Source: Thalassospira sp. HF15 (GTDB lineage Bacteria; Pseudomonadota; Alphaproteobacteria; Rhodospirillales; Thalassospiraceae). From it: a DNA stretch of 64,000 nucleotides. The position numbers and the translations under genes are program-made. How positions within the stretch are numbered: position 1 is the stretch's first letter; the number at the start of each line of letters is the position of its first letter. Below are positions 7,646 to 16,588 of this stretch, piece by piece. The notes below the pieces were generated by a model. The model saw only the letters and a program-made list of their open reading frames with translations. It was not told where the DNA came from and searched no databases. The stretch is taken from the NCBI RefSeq assembly GCF_011806525.1, contig NZ_JAAVKI010000004.1, positions 372,001-436,000 of the forward strand. Reading direction: 5' to 3'.

Positions 7646-10060
7646 CTAAGCCTTGCGCAAGGCAATCAACAGCCTCAGCGAATTAAGCGTCACAAGGACT
7701 GTTGCCCCGGTATCCGCCAGCACCGCAAGCCAAAGGCCGGTTAAGCCGGTGATGGACGTCACAAGAAAGATCGCCTTAAGGCCCAATGCGATCGTGATAT
7801 TTTCACGGATCACCCGGCGCGCGGCACGCGAAAGTTTAACCAGATTGACCACATCACCCAGCCGATCCTTGACCGCCACCGCATCGGCGGCCTCAAGCGC
7901 GATATCCGTTCCACCGCCAATCGCAATACCGACATCGGCCGCCTTCAATGCCGGGGCATCATTGATACCATCGCCGATCATGGCAACCGGACCGGATCGT
8001 TTCGGATCATCGCGAAGTTCGGCCAGTGCATTCAGTTTATCTTCGGGCATCAGTTCGGCGCGATAGTCCATGCCAAGCTCTGCTGCCATGCGTTTGGCGA
8101 CCCGATCCGCATCCCCGGTCAACATCATCGGTGTGATGTTAAGCCTGTTAAGTTCACCAAGGGCGTTCTTTGCGTCACTGCGCGCAACATCGCTCAAGGC
8201 CAATGCACCAATCACTTCACCGTTTTTCAGGATCACCACAGAAGTGCTGCCTTCATCTTCCTGCGCACTCAGCCAATCGCGTATATCGCCATCGGGCGTC
8301 ACGTTCAGGCGTCTGGCTGCCCCAACCTGATACAAGGCCCCATCGATATGCCCTTCAACCCCGGCACCGGCGATGGTTTTGGCCTGCTCCACCACAGGAA
8401 GATCAAGATTGCGGTTTTCCGCCGCCTGCACGACTGCCCGCGCCAAGGGATGGGAAGTAACGGCCTCAAGCGCGGCGGCGATGGTCAGAACGCCATTCTC
8501 ACCATAGCCTTCGGCCGTCTTGATTGCGCTTAGTTTTGGTTTGCCTTCGGTCAGGGTACCGGTCTTGTCAAACGCCATGGTGCGGACTGACCCAATCAGT
8601 TCGAGCGCCGCCCCACCCTTGACCAACAGGCCGATCCTGGTCGCCCGTGCCAAGGCAGACGTCACCGCCGCAGGCGTCGAAATCACCAACGCACAAGGAC
8701 AGCCGATCAGGAGTAATGCCAAACCGCGATAAATCCATTCTTCCCAGCCTTGCCCGAACAGCACCGACGGGATCAAAACCGTGGCAAGCGCGAGCCCCAT
8801 AATGATCGGCGTATAAATACGCGCGAACTTCGCAACAAAGCGTTCGACAGGTGCCTTGTGCTTTTCGCTTTGTTCAACCAGCTCGATCACGCGATCCAGC
8901 ATGGTATGGCCTGCCGAACGGGTTACAGAGATCCTAACCGGACTGTCGGTAACGATGGCAGCGGCAAAGACCTCTGTCCCCGGTTCGCTATAAACCGGAA
9001 CGGATTCACCTGTGAGGTGGCTGTTATCAATCTCGGCCGTGCCGTCCTTGATGACACCGTCGGCTGGCACACGTTCGCCCGGGCGTACTTCGATCACATC
9101 GCTGATCGCAAGCGCACCAGGTGAAACAGTCTCAAATCCGTCGCCCGCAACACGCCGGGCGGTTTCAGGAGCCAGTTTCATCAGCGCCTTGACCCCGCTT
9201 CGCGCCCGGCCCGCAGCAACACCTTCAAGCCGTTCGCCAATGGCAAACAGCAACACCACCATCCCTGCCTCAAGACTTTCACCAATCGCGACCGCACCGA
9301 TAACGGCAACCGACATCAGGAGCTCAATGGAAAAGATCGCCCCGCTTTGTGCCAGACGAACCGCCACTTTCATGATCGGAAGAGCGGCCAATAGCGATGC
9401 CACCGACATCGCATAAGGTGTTGTGATCGGGAATAGCGCACCGATCAGGCCACCAAGTGCAAGACAGATGGCAGCAAAGGCGATCTCGTCATTTTCCGAT
9501 GACCAGGGCACAAAGCGGCGCAGGATCGCTTTCACTGATGGCGTACTTTTGACTTTATCCGTGTCCTGTTGTGCAGCACTGCTACAGCACGCAGAACCGC
9601 AAGCAGTCTCAGCCGTACTGCTTCCCGCAGTGCCAACGCCAGTATCAGCCTGTTCTGCAGGATAACCGAGCTTGACCAGTGTCGGGGTTACCGCTTGGCT
9701 TTGATCCGCCTGATCGGCAGCAAAACCCAGGGTGACGCTTTCACGCATCATCGAGACATCGACGCAGGCAACACCATCCATACGCCCCAGTGCCGTTTCG
9801 ATCTTGGACACGCAAGACCCGCAATCCATGCCCGTCACGTGCCATTTGTAATGGACGATGTTGGCTTCCTGGTCTTTGAGGACTCGCTGAACAATCGCAT
9901 CATCGTCCTTGCCCAGCGGTGTCGATGTGGAAATGCCCTGCCCGTCATCAGAAAAGCTTTGATGTGGCATCGCCTGCGCAAGCGCATTGATCACGGTTTC
10001 CCGGCAATGCGTGCAGGAACCGACAGTCGGCAAGTCCGTCCATTTCGCGATGAAAGACAT
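7646..10060 (-). CDS. zntA: P1B-type heavy-metal ATPase, ZntA/CadA-like
   Basis: An 804-residue efflux pump. The complete HMA domain has the metal-binding pair C80 and C83 (GMDCGSC). A preceding segment with C16 and C19 (GSCTHC) looks like a reduced extra metal site, and a Cys cluster ACGSACC lies at 153-159. Core motifs follow: actuator TGES (350-353), transmembrane CPC (454-456), phosphorylation site DKTGT (D498), and GDGINDAPALKAADVGIAIG near the end. CPC with the Cys-rich N-terminus and the linked ArsR regulator point to export of Zn, Cd or Pb from the cytoplasm; copper pumps lack this context. Its own promoter region (10061-10167) holds a cad-like palindrome. Confidence 0.92.
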   Translation of the reverse strand: MSFIAKWTDLPTVGSCTHCRETVINALAQAMPHQSFSDDGQGISTSTPLGKDDDAIVQRVLKDQEANIVHYKWHVTGMDCGSCVSKIETALGRMDGVACVDVSMMRESVTLGFAADQADQSQAVTPTLVKLGYPAEQADTGVGTAGSSTAETACGSACCSSAAQQDTDKVKSTPSVKAILRRFVPWSSENDEIAFAAICLALGGLIGALFPITTPYAMSVASLLAALPIMKVAVRLAQSGAIFSIELLMSVAVIGAVAIGESLEAGMVVLLFAIGERLEGVAAGRARSGVKALMKLAPETARRVAGDGFETVSPGALAISDVIEVRPGERVPADGVIKDGTAEIDNSHLTGESVPVYSEPGTEVFAAAIVTDSPVRISVTRSAGHTMLDRVIELVEQSEKHKAPVERFVAKFARIYTPIIMGLALATVLIPSVLFGQGWEEWIYRGLALLLIGCPCALVISTPAAVTSALARATRIGLLVKGGAALELIGSVRTMAFDKTGTLTEGKPKLSAIKTAEGYGENGVLTIAAALEAVTSHPLARAVVQAAENRNLDLPVVEQAKTIAGAGVEGHIDGALYQVGAARRLNVTPDGDIRDWLSAQEDEGSTSVVILKNGEVIGALALSDVARSDAKNALGELNRLNITPMMLTGDADRVAKRMAAELGMDYRAELMPEDKLNALAELRDDPKRSGPVAMIGDGINDAPALKAADVGIAIGGGTDIALEAADAVAVKDRLGDVVNLVKLSRAARRVIRENITIALGLKAIFLVTSITGLTGLWLAVLADTGATVLVTLNSLRLLIALRKA

Positions 10061-10135
10061 CCATCACCCCAAACAATCAAATATTCATTCATATATTAAA
10101 GCAAACGTATTTTGCAGATATGCTTCTGTCAAGGA

Positions 10136-10157
10136 CATTCAAATGAATATTTGAATG
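10136..10157. promoter_or_regulatory. ArsR/CadC-type operator
   Basis: Perfect 9-base arms CATTCAAAT and ATTTGAATG are separated by GAAT. The core TCAAATnAATATTTGA closely resembles the cadC operator known from Staphylococcus plasmid pI258. It lies between the ArsR stop (10168) and the ATPase start (10060), where it can control the ATPase promoter. A second, looser AT-rich repeat (TCAAATATTCATTC) is visible at about 10077-10090. Confidence 0.7.
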
Positions 10158-10167
10158 TTGGGTCGAG

Positions 10168-10620
10168 CTAATCGTGGGTCACATGGGCAAAGGTATCACG
10201 GACAACGTGCGAGATATGATCGTCATCAATCCGATAAAGGATATGCCGCCCGCGGCGTTCAGAGGCCAGAATGCGTTGATCTCGCAAATGACGCAGATGA
10301 TGACTGCAGAGCGATTGCGACATGTTGGTTGCCTCGGCCAGTTCCGAAACCGTCTGGGGCTTTTCCATACAACGCAGCACCAGCTGCAGTCGCCCGGCAT
10401 CCCCCAGAAGGGCAAAGATCTTTGCCGCCGCCTCAATATCGGGCAGGGACAGGTTCTGACCCGTCGCACGTGACGCGTCCCGGGTGACAGCCGCCCCCTG
10501 GGCATGACTGAGCCCAAGCCGTGCCGCCGTATCGCATTCGGCACATGGTGCTTCTGTCCCGGTTGCAGGCAGGGTCTCGGTTGATTTTGGTTTTCGTACT
10601 GACATGGCTCTATTTTCCAT
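10168..10620 (-). CDS. ArsR/SmtB family metal-responsive repressor
   Basis: A 150-residue protein with the winged helix-turn-helix of ArsR/SmtB repressors: LPDIEAAAKIFALLGDAGRLQLVLRCMEKPQTVSELAEATNMSQSLCSHHLRHLRDQRILASERRG contains the alpha-R recognition helix. A Cys-rich N-terminal tail (PCAECDTAARLG, about residues 24-35) plus a Cys in the DNA-binding helix (SQSLCSHH) resembles the CadC/CmtR soft-metal site type that senses Cd, Pb or Zn. The C-terminal RIDDDHISHVVRDTFAHVTHD supplies His/Asp residues of an alpha-5 site. It precedes the ATPase by 107 bases on the same strand. Starts at 10620 and 10605 are both possible; neither has a strong ribosome site. Confidence 0.88.
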   Translation of the reverse strand: MENRAMSVRKPKSTETLPATGTEAPCAECDTAARLGLSHAQGAAVTRDASRATGQNLSLPDIEAAAKIFALLGDAGRLQLVLRCMEKPQTVSELAEATNMSQSLCSHHLRHLRDQRILASERRGRHILYRIDDDHISHVVRDTFAHVTHD

Positions 10621-10851
10621 GGCCGCCGGGTAATGGCAAGGGGCAGCATCATATGACGCATCATATCGGTATGATCCTGCATACGGATCTCTGCTGCAAA
10701 AGCACGCTCTAAATCATGCCTTTCAGAGCCTTTCCGTTACGATGTCAGACACCCCCAGAAAATCCTCATTGACTCATATCATTAATTTATTCATGTTTTA
10801 TTTTAATTTAATTACCCAAAACAAAAACAAACCAAGCTATCGGAGCCCCAC

Positions 10852-11406
10852 ATGACGGAATTAGGCAAACGCGACACTTTAAAAAACGTTCGCAGAATCA
10901 GCACCTTTTTATACTGGATCTGCGCATTGGCGATTTTGTTTGAAATCACCACAGTTCCGCTGGTGATCTATGCGCCGGGCTGGGTTGAAGCCAGCACAAG
11001 CCAGATGACGATCAGCGTTGCAGATGTGCAGGCACTCCAAGGTTGGCAAAAAATTGCGACCCTGGCGGTGATGATGATCCCGTCCTTTGTGATTGCCTAC
11101 GGCATTTACCGGCTGCGCAAAATGTTTGGCGCATTTGCCAATAACATCATTTTCAATACAGAGGCGATTGGTCACTTCAAGGCATTCGGGATTGCACTGA
11201 TTATCCAGACCCTGATTTCACCGCTGACCGGTGCAGCGTCATCTGCGCTGGCGACATTCAACCGCCCGGAAGGGGAACGCTTTATTTCAATCGGGCTGGG
11301 TAACTCGGATATCCATACCCTGTTTCTTGGCGGGCTGATCATCGTGATTGCCTGGGTCCTGGGTGAAGCTGTTCGCATTGAAGACGAAAACCGGAGTTTC
11401 GTCTGA
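10852..11406 (+). CDS. DUF2975 family membrane protein
   Basis: A 184-residue membrane protein with four hydrophobic helices (about residues 18-40, 66-85, 102-125 and 148-170), matching DUF2975. It contains no catalytic motif. From family knowledge DUF2975 genes are regularly followed by a small YozG-type HTH gene, and that arrangement is seen here with a TGATG stop-start overlap at 11404-11408. The ATG at 10852 follows CGGAG. The upstream 10710-10850 stretch is AT-rich and likely holds the promoter. Biochemical role unknown. Confidence 0.8.
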   Translation: MTELGKRDTLKNVRRISTFLYWICALAILFEITTVPLVIYAPGWVEASTSQMTISVADVQALQGWQKIATLAVMMIPSFVIAYGIYRLRKMFGAFANNIIFNTEAIGHFKAFGIALIIQTLISPLTGAASSALATFNRPEGERFISIGLGNSDIHTLFLGGLIIVIAWVLGEAVRIEDENRSFV

Positions 11407-11615
11407 TGCCCATCATTGTACGTCTTGATGTCATGCTGGCGACCCGAAAGATGAAATCCAAGGATCTCGCCGCACGGATTGGCATCAGTGAACAGAACCT
11501 GTCCCTGTTGAAGTCCGGAAAAGTTCGCGGTGTACGATTTGAAACCCTGGCTGCGATCTGCAGGGAGCTTGATTGTCAGCCGGGAGACATTCTGGAATTT
11601 GAAGACGAGACCTGA
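11406..11615 (+). CDS. Small Cro/CI-type HTH regulator (YozG-like)
   Basis: A 69-residue single-domain DNA-binding protein. The helix-turn-helix is KSKDLAARIGISEQNLSLLKSGKVRGVRFETLAAICRELDCQPGDILEF, the usual layout of the small XRE group that accompanies DUF2975. Its ATG overlaps the stop of the membrane-protein gene, so both are translated from one message. It probably regulates its own operon; this is inference. Confidence 0.88.
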   Translation: MPIIVRLDVMLATRKMKSKDLAARIGISEQNLSLLKSGKVRGVRFETLAAICRELDCQPGDILEFEDET

Positions 11616-11630
11616 TCGTCAGACAACCAA

Positions 11631-11660
11631 TGTGCCGGTGGCAAGTTTGCCACCGGCACA
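11631..11660. terminator. Strong hairpin between convergent genes
   Basis: TGTGCCGGTGGCAA (11631-11644) pairs with TTGCCACCGGCACA (11647-11660); with a realistic loop about 12 pairs form. No long T run follows on either strand, so it may end transcription poorly or act to protect message ends. It lies between the HTH gene (stop 11615) and the convergent flavin-dehydrogenase gene (stop 11667). Confidence 0.5.
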
Positions 11661-11666
11661 GTCACA

Positions 11667-14120
11667 TCACACCTTCATCCGGTCGCTGTTTGGATCATAG
11701 AACGGCTTTAGTGAAGCCTCGGCCGTCACGCGGGTTCCGGCGACATCGATGCTATAACTTGATGCCAAAATGTCGCTGGCACTTTCACCCTCGCAACCGA
11801 CATAGCCCATACCAACAGCCGTGCCGAGAAGATGCCCATAGGCCCCCGATGACAGATGTCCGACGATCTTGCCATCGCGCAGGATTGGTTCGTTATGGAA
11901 CAACAGTGGCTCCGGATCGCTCAGCCGGAATTGCACCATACGGCGCTTAAGCCCGCTTTCGCGTTTGGTCAGCACCGCATCCCGACCAATGAAATAGTGC
12001 TTGTCGGTTTTAACAGCAAAGCCAAGTCCAGCCTCAAGCACGTGATCCTCGCAGGTGATGTCATGGCCGAAATGGCGGAAACCCTTCTCGATCCGGCACC
12101 CATCCATCATGTGAAGACCGCACAGCTTCAAGCCGTGATTTTCACCTGCCGTCAGCAGGGTTTCAAATACGTGGGCAGCCATGTCGCTGCTGACATAAAT
12201 CTCCCACCCCAATTCGCCAACATAGGAAACCCTGTGCGCCCGTGCGATCCCCATACCGATTTCGATTTCCTGTGCTGTACCAAACGGATTGGTATCGTTG
12301 GAGAAATCATTGGGCGATACCGAACCAAGCAGGTCTCGAGACTTCGGCCCCATCACGGCCAGCACCGCCTCGGCGGCGGTGACATCGGTAATCACCACCA
12401 TATGATCGCCCAGATGACGGCGCATCCATGTTTCATCGGAAAGGCGTGTTGCAGCTGGGGTCACCACCAGATAGGCGGTTTCAGACAATCGGGTGATCGT
12501 GACATCGGCCTCAATCCCGGCGCGGGAATTGAGGAACTGTGTATAGACGATCTTGCCAACCGGCACATCCAGCTGCCCACCACAAATATGGTTCAGAAAG
12601 CGGGTGGCATCCGGGCCTTCGACCCGGATTTTGCCAAAGGATGACATATCGTACAGTCCAACCCCAGTGCGGATCGCAAGATGTTCGGCCTTGGCATTAT
12701 CAAACCAGTTGGGGCGCTTCCAGCTATATTCGTATTCCGGTTTCTGATCGGTATTGGCGAACCAGTTGGCGCGCTCCCAACCGGCGAACTCGCCAAATAC
12801 TGCGCCGTTGATTTTCAACTGCTCATGCACCGGCGACCGGCGAATGCCGCGCGCCGTCGCCTTTTGCCGAAACGGATAATGATCAGCATACAGCAGGCCC
12901 AGCGTTTCCGACACACGTTCCGTCAGGTAGGTTTTGTTGCCCTGAAACGGCTGCATGCGGGCAATATCAACATCGCCCAGATCAAACGGTTTTTCGCCAT
13001 CTTCCATCCATTGCGCCAGCGCCATTCCCGCACCGCCGGCCGACTGAATCCCGACCGAATTGAACCCTGCTGCCACCCAGACATTCTCCATGCCCGGCGC
13101 CAAACCAAGGTGATAAGCATCATCAGGCGTAAAGCTCTCGGGACCATTGAAAAAGGTATGAATGCCGGTCTGCCCCAGAAGCGGCAGGCGGTTGATCGCC
13201 ATTTCAAGGATCGGCTCGAAATGTTCGAAATCTGGCGGGAGCTCATCAAATTCAAAACTGTCGGGAATGCCATCCATGCCCCATGGTTTTGCCTTGGGCT
13301 CAAACATCCCAAGCAGGATCTTACCGGCGTCTTCCTTGTAATAGGCGCATTCATCAGGAACACGCAAAACCGGCAGGTTACCAAGATCCGGCACACTATC
13401 GGTGACAATGTAATAATGCTCGCACGCATGCAGCGGCACATTCACACCGGCCATTTTGCCAACATCGCGTGCCCACATGCCTGCACAATTCACCACCATG
13501 TCACAGGCAATTTCGCCCTGATCGCCGTCCTCAGATTGCCAGAAAACACCCTTGATGCGTGATCCTTGTTTGGTCATGCCGGTAACTTTGGTGCGGCTAT
13601 GGATCTTGGCCCCGCGTTTGGTTGCCCCACGTGCAAGGGAAAGCGCGATATTGCCCGGATCGCCCTGCCCGTCCTTGGGCAAATAGACACCGGCGGTTAC
13701 GCCTTCCAGATTGACATGCGGATAGCGTTCGCCAACTTCGGCCGGGGAGAGTTCATCAATCTCAACCCCAAAGGCACGCGCCATGGCGGCCTGACGAAAC
13801 AGTTCTTCCTTGCGGTCTTCGGTCAGTGCCACCGTGATGGCACCGACACGTTTGAAACCGGTTGCGACCCCGGTCTCATCCTCCAACGTGCCGTATAGTT
13901 CCTGCGAATATTTGGCAAGGCGCGTCATGTTGGCGGTTGCACGCAACTGGGCAATCAGGCCCGCAGCATGCCATGTGGTGCCGGATGTCAGCTCCTTGCG
14001 TTCAAGCAAGACAACATCTTTCCAACCCAGCTTGGTCAGATGATAGGCCACCGAACAGCCAATCACACCACCGCCGATAATGACCACACGGGCCTTGTCC
14101 TGAATATTTGCCAACGCCAT
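11667..14120 (-). CDS. FAD-dependent oxidoreductase/GcvT fusion, DMGDH/sarcosine dehydrogenase-like
   Basis: An 817-residue two-module enzyme. Residues 10-370 form a DAO-type flavin oxidase/dehydrogenase with dinucleotide motif VVIIGGGVIGCSVAYHL; SGTTWHAAG carries the histidine that in dimethylglycine and sarcosine dehydrogenases holds FAD covalently. A linker domain (FAO_M type) follows, then a GcvT aminomethyltransferase module (SFGKIRVEGPDATRFLNHICGGQLDVPVGKIVYTQFLNSRAGIEADVT) and its C-terminal barrel, which transfer the released one-carbon unit to tetrahydrofolate. Likely substrates are N-methylated glycines or similar amines. The ATG at 14120 has AAGGGG 4 bases before it and is preferred to 14141. 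A sequence resembling the operator at 5464 lies upstream at 14177. Confidence 0.88.
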   Translation of the reverse strand: MALANIQDKARVVIIGGGVIGCSVAYHLTKLGWKDVVLLERKELTSGTTWHAAGLIAQLRATANMTRLAKYSQELYGTLEDETGVATGFKRVGAITVALTEDRKEELFRQAAMARAFGVEIDELSPAEVGERYPHVNLEGVTAGVYLPKDGQGDPGNIALSLARGATKRGAKIHSRTKVTGMTKQGSRIKGVFWQSEDGDQGEIACDMVVNCAGMWARDVGKMAGVNVPLHACEHYYIVTDSVPDLGNLPVLRVPDECAYYKEDAGKILLGMFEPKAKPWGMDGIPDSFEFDELPPDFEHFEPILEMAINRLPLLGQTGIHTFFNGPESFTPDDAYHLGLAPGMENVWVAAGFNSVGIQSAGGAGMALAQWMEDGEKPFDLGDVDIARMQPFQGNKTYLTERVSETLGLLYADHYPFRQKATARGIRRSPVHEQLKINGAVFGEFAGWERANWFANTDQKPEYEYSWKRPNWFDNAKAEHLAIRTGVGLYDMSSFGKIRVEGPDATRFLNHICGGQLDVPVGKIVYTQFLNSRAGIEADVTITRLSETAYLVVTPAATRLSDETWMRRHLGDHMVVITDVTAAEAVLAVMGPKSRDLLGSVSPNDFSNDTNPFGTAQEIEIGMGIARAHRVSYVGELGWEIYVSSDMAAHVFETLLTAGENHGLKLCGLHMMDGCRIEKGFRHFGHDITCEDHVLEAGLGFAVKTDKHYFIGRDAVLTKRESGLKRRMVQFRLSDPEPLLFHNEPILRDGKIVGHLSSGAYGHLLGTAVGMGYVGCEGESASDILASSYSIDVAGTRVTAEASLKPFYDPNSDRMKV

Positions 14121-14466
14121 AGCCCCTTCATCGAAATGCACCAGAACTTCCGGGACAGTTTCCCTTTACTAACGGCATTCCGCTATAGAACACGGGCCGT
14201 TCTGATTATCGGTCTGACGCTAGACAACAAGTATGAACGCGACAAGGGAGGATGGAGCCAAAAGGCGGCTTGGCACTATAAAATCAAGCCAACTGGCACC
14301 ACCAGACATTCAGCCCACTTTGCACGACCGGGCATAGAGTCCTTGCTGCTGGCAATCTGATTTGCCTATATGAAGATCAAGAACAAGCGCGATTGCAAAT
14401 ACGCACCGCATTGGCGGGCAAAGCCCGCACCAACAGGGAAAACGCCTCGAGAAAGGAAGTCATTCA
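14121..14466. other. Divergent intergenic region upstream of the flavin dehydrogenase and an SDR gene
   Basis: This 346-base stretch holds no credible gene. Near the flavin-dehydrogenase end lies ATTCCGCTATAGAACAC (14177-14193) followed by GCCGTT, inside AACGG/CCGTT arms at 14171-14175 and 14197-14201. This is very like the IclR-type operator at 5464-5501, with three bases removed from its centre. A small GCGGGC-AAA-GCCCGC hairpin lies near 14414-14429, and AGGAAG before 14467 is the SDR ribosome site. Confidence 0.5.
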
Positions 14467-15228
14467 ATGACGCAGAAAGTCGCATTGGTCACAGGTGCTG
14501 CACGCGGTATCGGCCTTGCCACCACCAAACTGTTTATCGATCAGGGCTGGAAAGTCGCCATGATCGATCGCGACGGACCGGAACTTCAAGCTGCGTCAAA
14601 AACCGTATCGGATGCGGCCTCGGCATTTGAATATGACGTATCCGACCCCGCACAGGTTGATCAAATGATCGATGCAGTGCTGTCGGCCTTTGGGCGGCTT
14701 GATGCCGTGGTGAACAATGCCGGTGTTGCCGACTTCCTACCGGTCGAGGAGACCAGCTTCGCAACCTGGCGCCGGATCATGGAAACCAACCTAGATGGCG
14801 TTTTCCTGGTGTCGCAGGCGACCATACCGGCGCTTAAGGAAACCAAGGGCGCGATTGTCAATATCGGTTCGATCTCCGGCCTTCGGGCATCCACACTCCG
14901 TGTCGCCTATGGCACATCAAAGGCCGCCGTCATTCACATGACCAAACAGCAGGCAGCTGAGCTTGGCGAATATGGCATCCGCGCCAATTGCGTCTGCCCC
15001 GGCCCGGTCAAAACCAAACTTGCCATGGCTGTGCATTCAACTGACATTATTTCGGCGTATCTGAATGCTATGCCGCTCAACCGTTATGGCACGGAAAACG
15101 AAATCGCCGAGGTGATTACGTTCCTGTGCTCGGACAAGGCAAGCTTTGTAACCGGCCAGACCATTGCTGCCGATGGCGGATTTGAAAGCACCGGTGTTGG
15201 TCTGCCGGCCCTTCGGGCAGATAAGTAA
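14467..15228 (+). CDS. Short-chain dehydrogenase/reductase (classical SDR)
   Basis: A 253-residue NAD(P)-dependent oxidoreductase with TGAARGIG at the cofactor site (about 9-16), NNAG at about 85-88, catalytic serine in NIGSISGL, and YGTSKAA with the Tyr and Lys. An Asp after beta-2 (AMIDRDG) suggests preference for NAD. The 3-oxoacyl-ACP reductase/sugar or polyol dehydrogenase group is closest, but substrate cannot be read. It starts the rightward unit that also includes the small lipoprotein gene 14 bases downstream. Confidence 0.88.
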   Translation: MTQKVALVTGAARGIGLATTKLFIDQGWKVAMIDRDGPELQAASKTVSDAASAFEYDVSDPAQVDQMIDAVLSAFGRLDAVVNNAGVADFLPVEETSFATWRRIMETNLDGVFLVSQATIPALKETKGAIVNIGSISGLRASTLRVAYGTSKAAVIHMTKQQAAELGEYGIRANCVCPGPVKTKLAMAVHSTDIISAYLNAMPLNRYGTENEIAEVITFLCSDKASFVTGQTIAADGGFESTGVGLPALRADK

Positions 15229-15241
15229 AGGCTTTGGAACC

Positions 15242-15391
15242 ATGCGCCCCCTTCGCGTGATTATTACGCTTGCCGCAATCCTGTCGCTGTCATCCTGCCT
15301 GACCTTCAACTGGCAACGCAGCGTGCAACAGGCATTGTCAAACGCGTGTAACGCGACGGGGGATTGTGGGTCTGAGGGTCCTGCACCTTAG
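15242..15391 (+). CDS. Small putative lipoprotein
   Basis: A 49-codon gene starting 14 bases after the SDR stop, with AAAGG about 10 bases before the ATG. The product begins with MRPLRVIITLAAILSLSSC, a lipoprotein signal peptide whose lipobox LSSC places the acylated cysteine at residue 19. The mature part is only about 30 residues and has two further cysteines (SNACNATGDC). It resembles the small entericidin-like or YgdI-type lipoproteins in size only. No function can be assigned. Confidence 0.55.
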   Translation: MRPLRVIITLAAILSLSSCLTFNWQRSVQQALSNACNATGDCGSEGPAP

Positions 15392-15469
15392 GTAAACTCG
15401 TTGGCAAACTGGAAGCATGACACCAGCATCATTCAGCCAGCGGACCGTAACTCAGTTGAGTTCTAACAA

Positions 15470-16588
15470 TCACGAAATGAGTTTACAAACGTCGTCTGCG
15501 ACGTCACGGGACACCCAAATAGAGTGATCAATCTTACCTGAAAAAATGCTGTAGAACGGCGCAGCTGTTTGCTGCTTTTCGATCAGGGAAGGCCGCCGGT
15601 CCGTGTCATCTGAATTCGCAAACACGACACGTACAGTTGCAAGATAATCAACAAAGTCGGCATCTCTTATGCTTGGGAGCCAATAGGAAGAAGCATCAAC
15701 CATATCGCCAAAAATCCGGCGCGCCTCAATTTCATCCACAATGCTTTTAGGCTGCGACCATTCTTGCGGATAAGTCTCCCCTACGACGGTCTTACAAACT
15801 GTGTGCTTCACATGATAAAGTAAATAGTTTCCACTTTTGCCAAAAGGCAGAACAGTAAAAAATGCGCCGTCCATGACCGTCACACCAATCGGCGGTTTTC
15901 CCATGCGCCAGCGGATCACTGGAACCACTGTCAGTTCGTACTGCAGTTTTCTGACAGGCAGACCAAGCGCTTTATTGAATGAATTGAAATTCGCATAGGT
16001 ACAGTTAACGATTGCACGCGCGCTCAGTCGTTCGGTTCCGCAGCCCACCTCAAAACCGGTCGAAGTTTCTTTAATCCCATCAGTATTATGGCCGCACCTT
16101 ACCTCAACATCATTTTGCAAAAGCTCATGCAAGACTTCCGCACGGAGCAGTTTAGAATCGTAGATGACTTCGTCTGTAAGGATACCGCCTTCAACATTCC
16201 GGACAGGCTCGCCGAATCCCGATAGATCAAGTTTCCGAAAAGGAAGCGATGCATTATCACAAAATTCTGCGTAAGCGGCAAAATCGACCTTACTGTCCTC
16301 GGCGCTAACAAAGTAAGCGTTATCGAAGCCGTCCAGAATGCAATTCTTATACTTTCTGTAAAAGTCTTTGAAGCCGCGCTGACATTGTAAAGCAGTCTCG
16401 ACATCACGCGGGTAATGATATCCGAGATGCAATCTGTTCTGGTTGTTGAGGGTTGCGGCAAGCATCAAATCAGCATTTTTTTCCAGAAGCTTGACGCTCA
16501 AACCCTTCTTGGCAATCTCGATAGCCGACAGGCACCCAAAAACACCTCCGCCGACGACAATAACATCAGCACTCATTTGCTCAGACAT
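15470..16588 (-). CDS. FAD-dependent oxidoreductase (DAO fold) of the glycan island
   Basis: About 372 residues with an N-terminal dinucleotide motif VIVVGGGVFGCLSAIEIAKKGLSVKLLEKNADLM and a DAO-like substrate domain (NNQNRLHLGYHYPRD, RAIVNCTYANFNS, ENKQQT-type C-terminus). Such oxidoreductases are found in lipopolysaccharide and capsule clusters, where their substrates are mostly unknown. The ATG at 16588 overlaps the upstream SDR stop (16581) by 8 bases, indicating translational coupling; in-frame starts at 16600 (ATG) and 16609 (TTG) are possible. It is the last gene of the island operon. Codon use is AT-richer than in the flanking genes. Its role is likely in modification of a sugar or amino acid on a surface glycan, which is inference. 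Confidence 0.75.
   Translation of the reverse strand: MSEQMSADVIVVGGGVFGCLSAIEIAKKGLSVKLLEKNADLMLAATLNNQNRLHLGYHYPRDVETALQCQRGFKDFYRKYKNCILDGFDNAYFVSAEDSKVDFAAYAEFCDNASLPFRKLDLSGFGEPVRNVEGGILTDEVIYDSKLLRAEVLHELLQNDVEVRCGHNTDGIKETSTGFEVGCGTERLSARAIVNCTYANFNSFNKALGLPVRKLQYELTVVPVIRWRMGKPPIGVTVMDGAFFTVLPFGKSGNYLLYHVKHTVCKTVVGETYPQEWSQPKSIVDEIEARRIFGDMVDASSYWLPSIRDADFVDYLATVRVVFANSDDTDRRPSLIEKQQTAAPFYSIFSGKIDHSIWVSRDVADDVCKLIS

Noticed and set aside
12681-13562. Long plus-strand frame of 293 codons inside the flavin-dehydrogenase gene
   Set aside because: Mirror of GC-rich codon positions in the real minus-strand gene; the product has no fold and many His/Arg/Gln runs.
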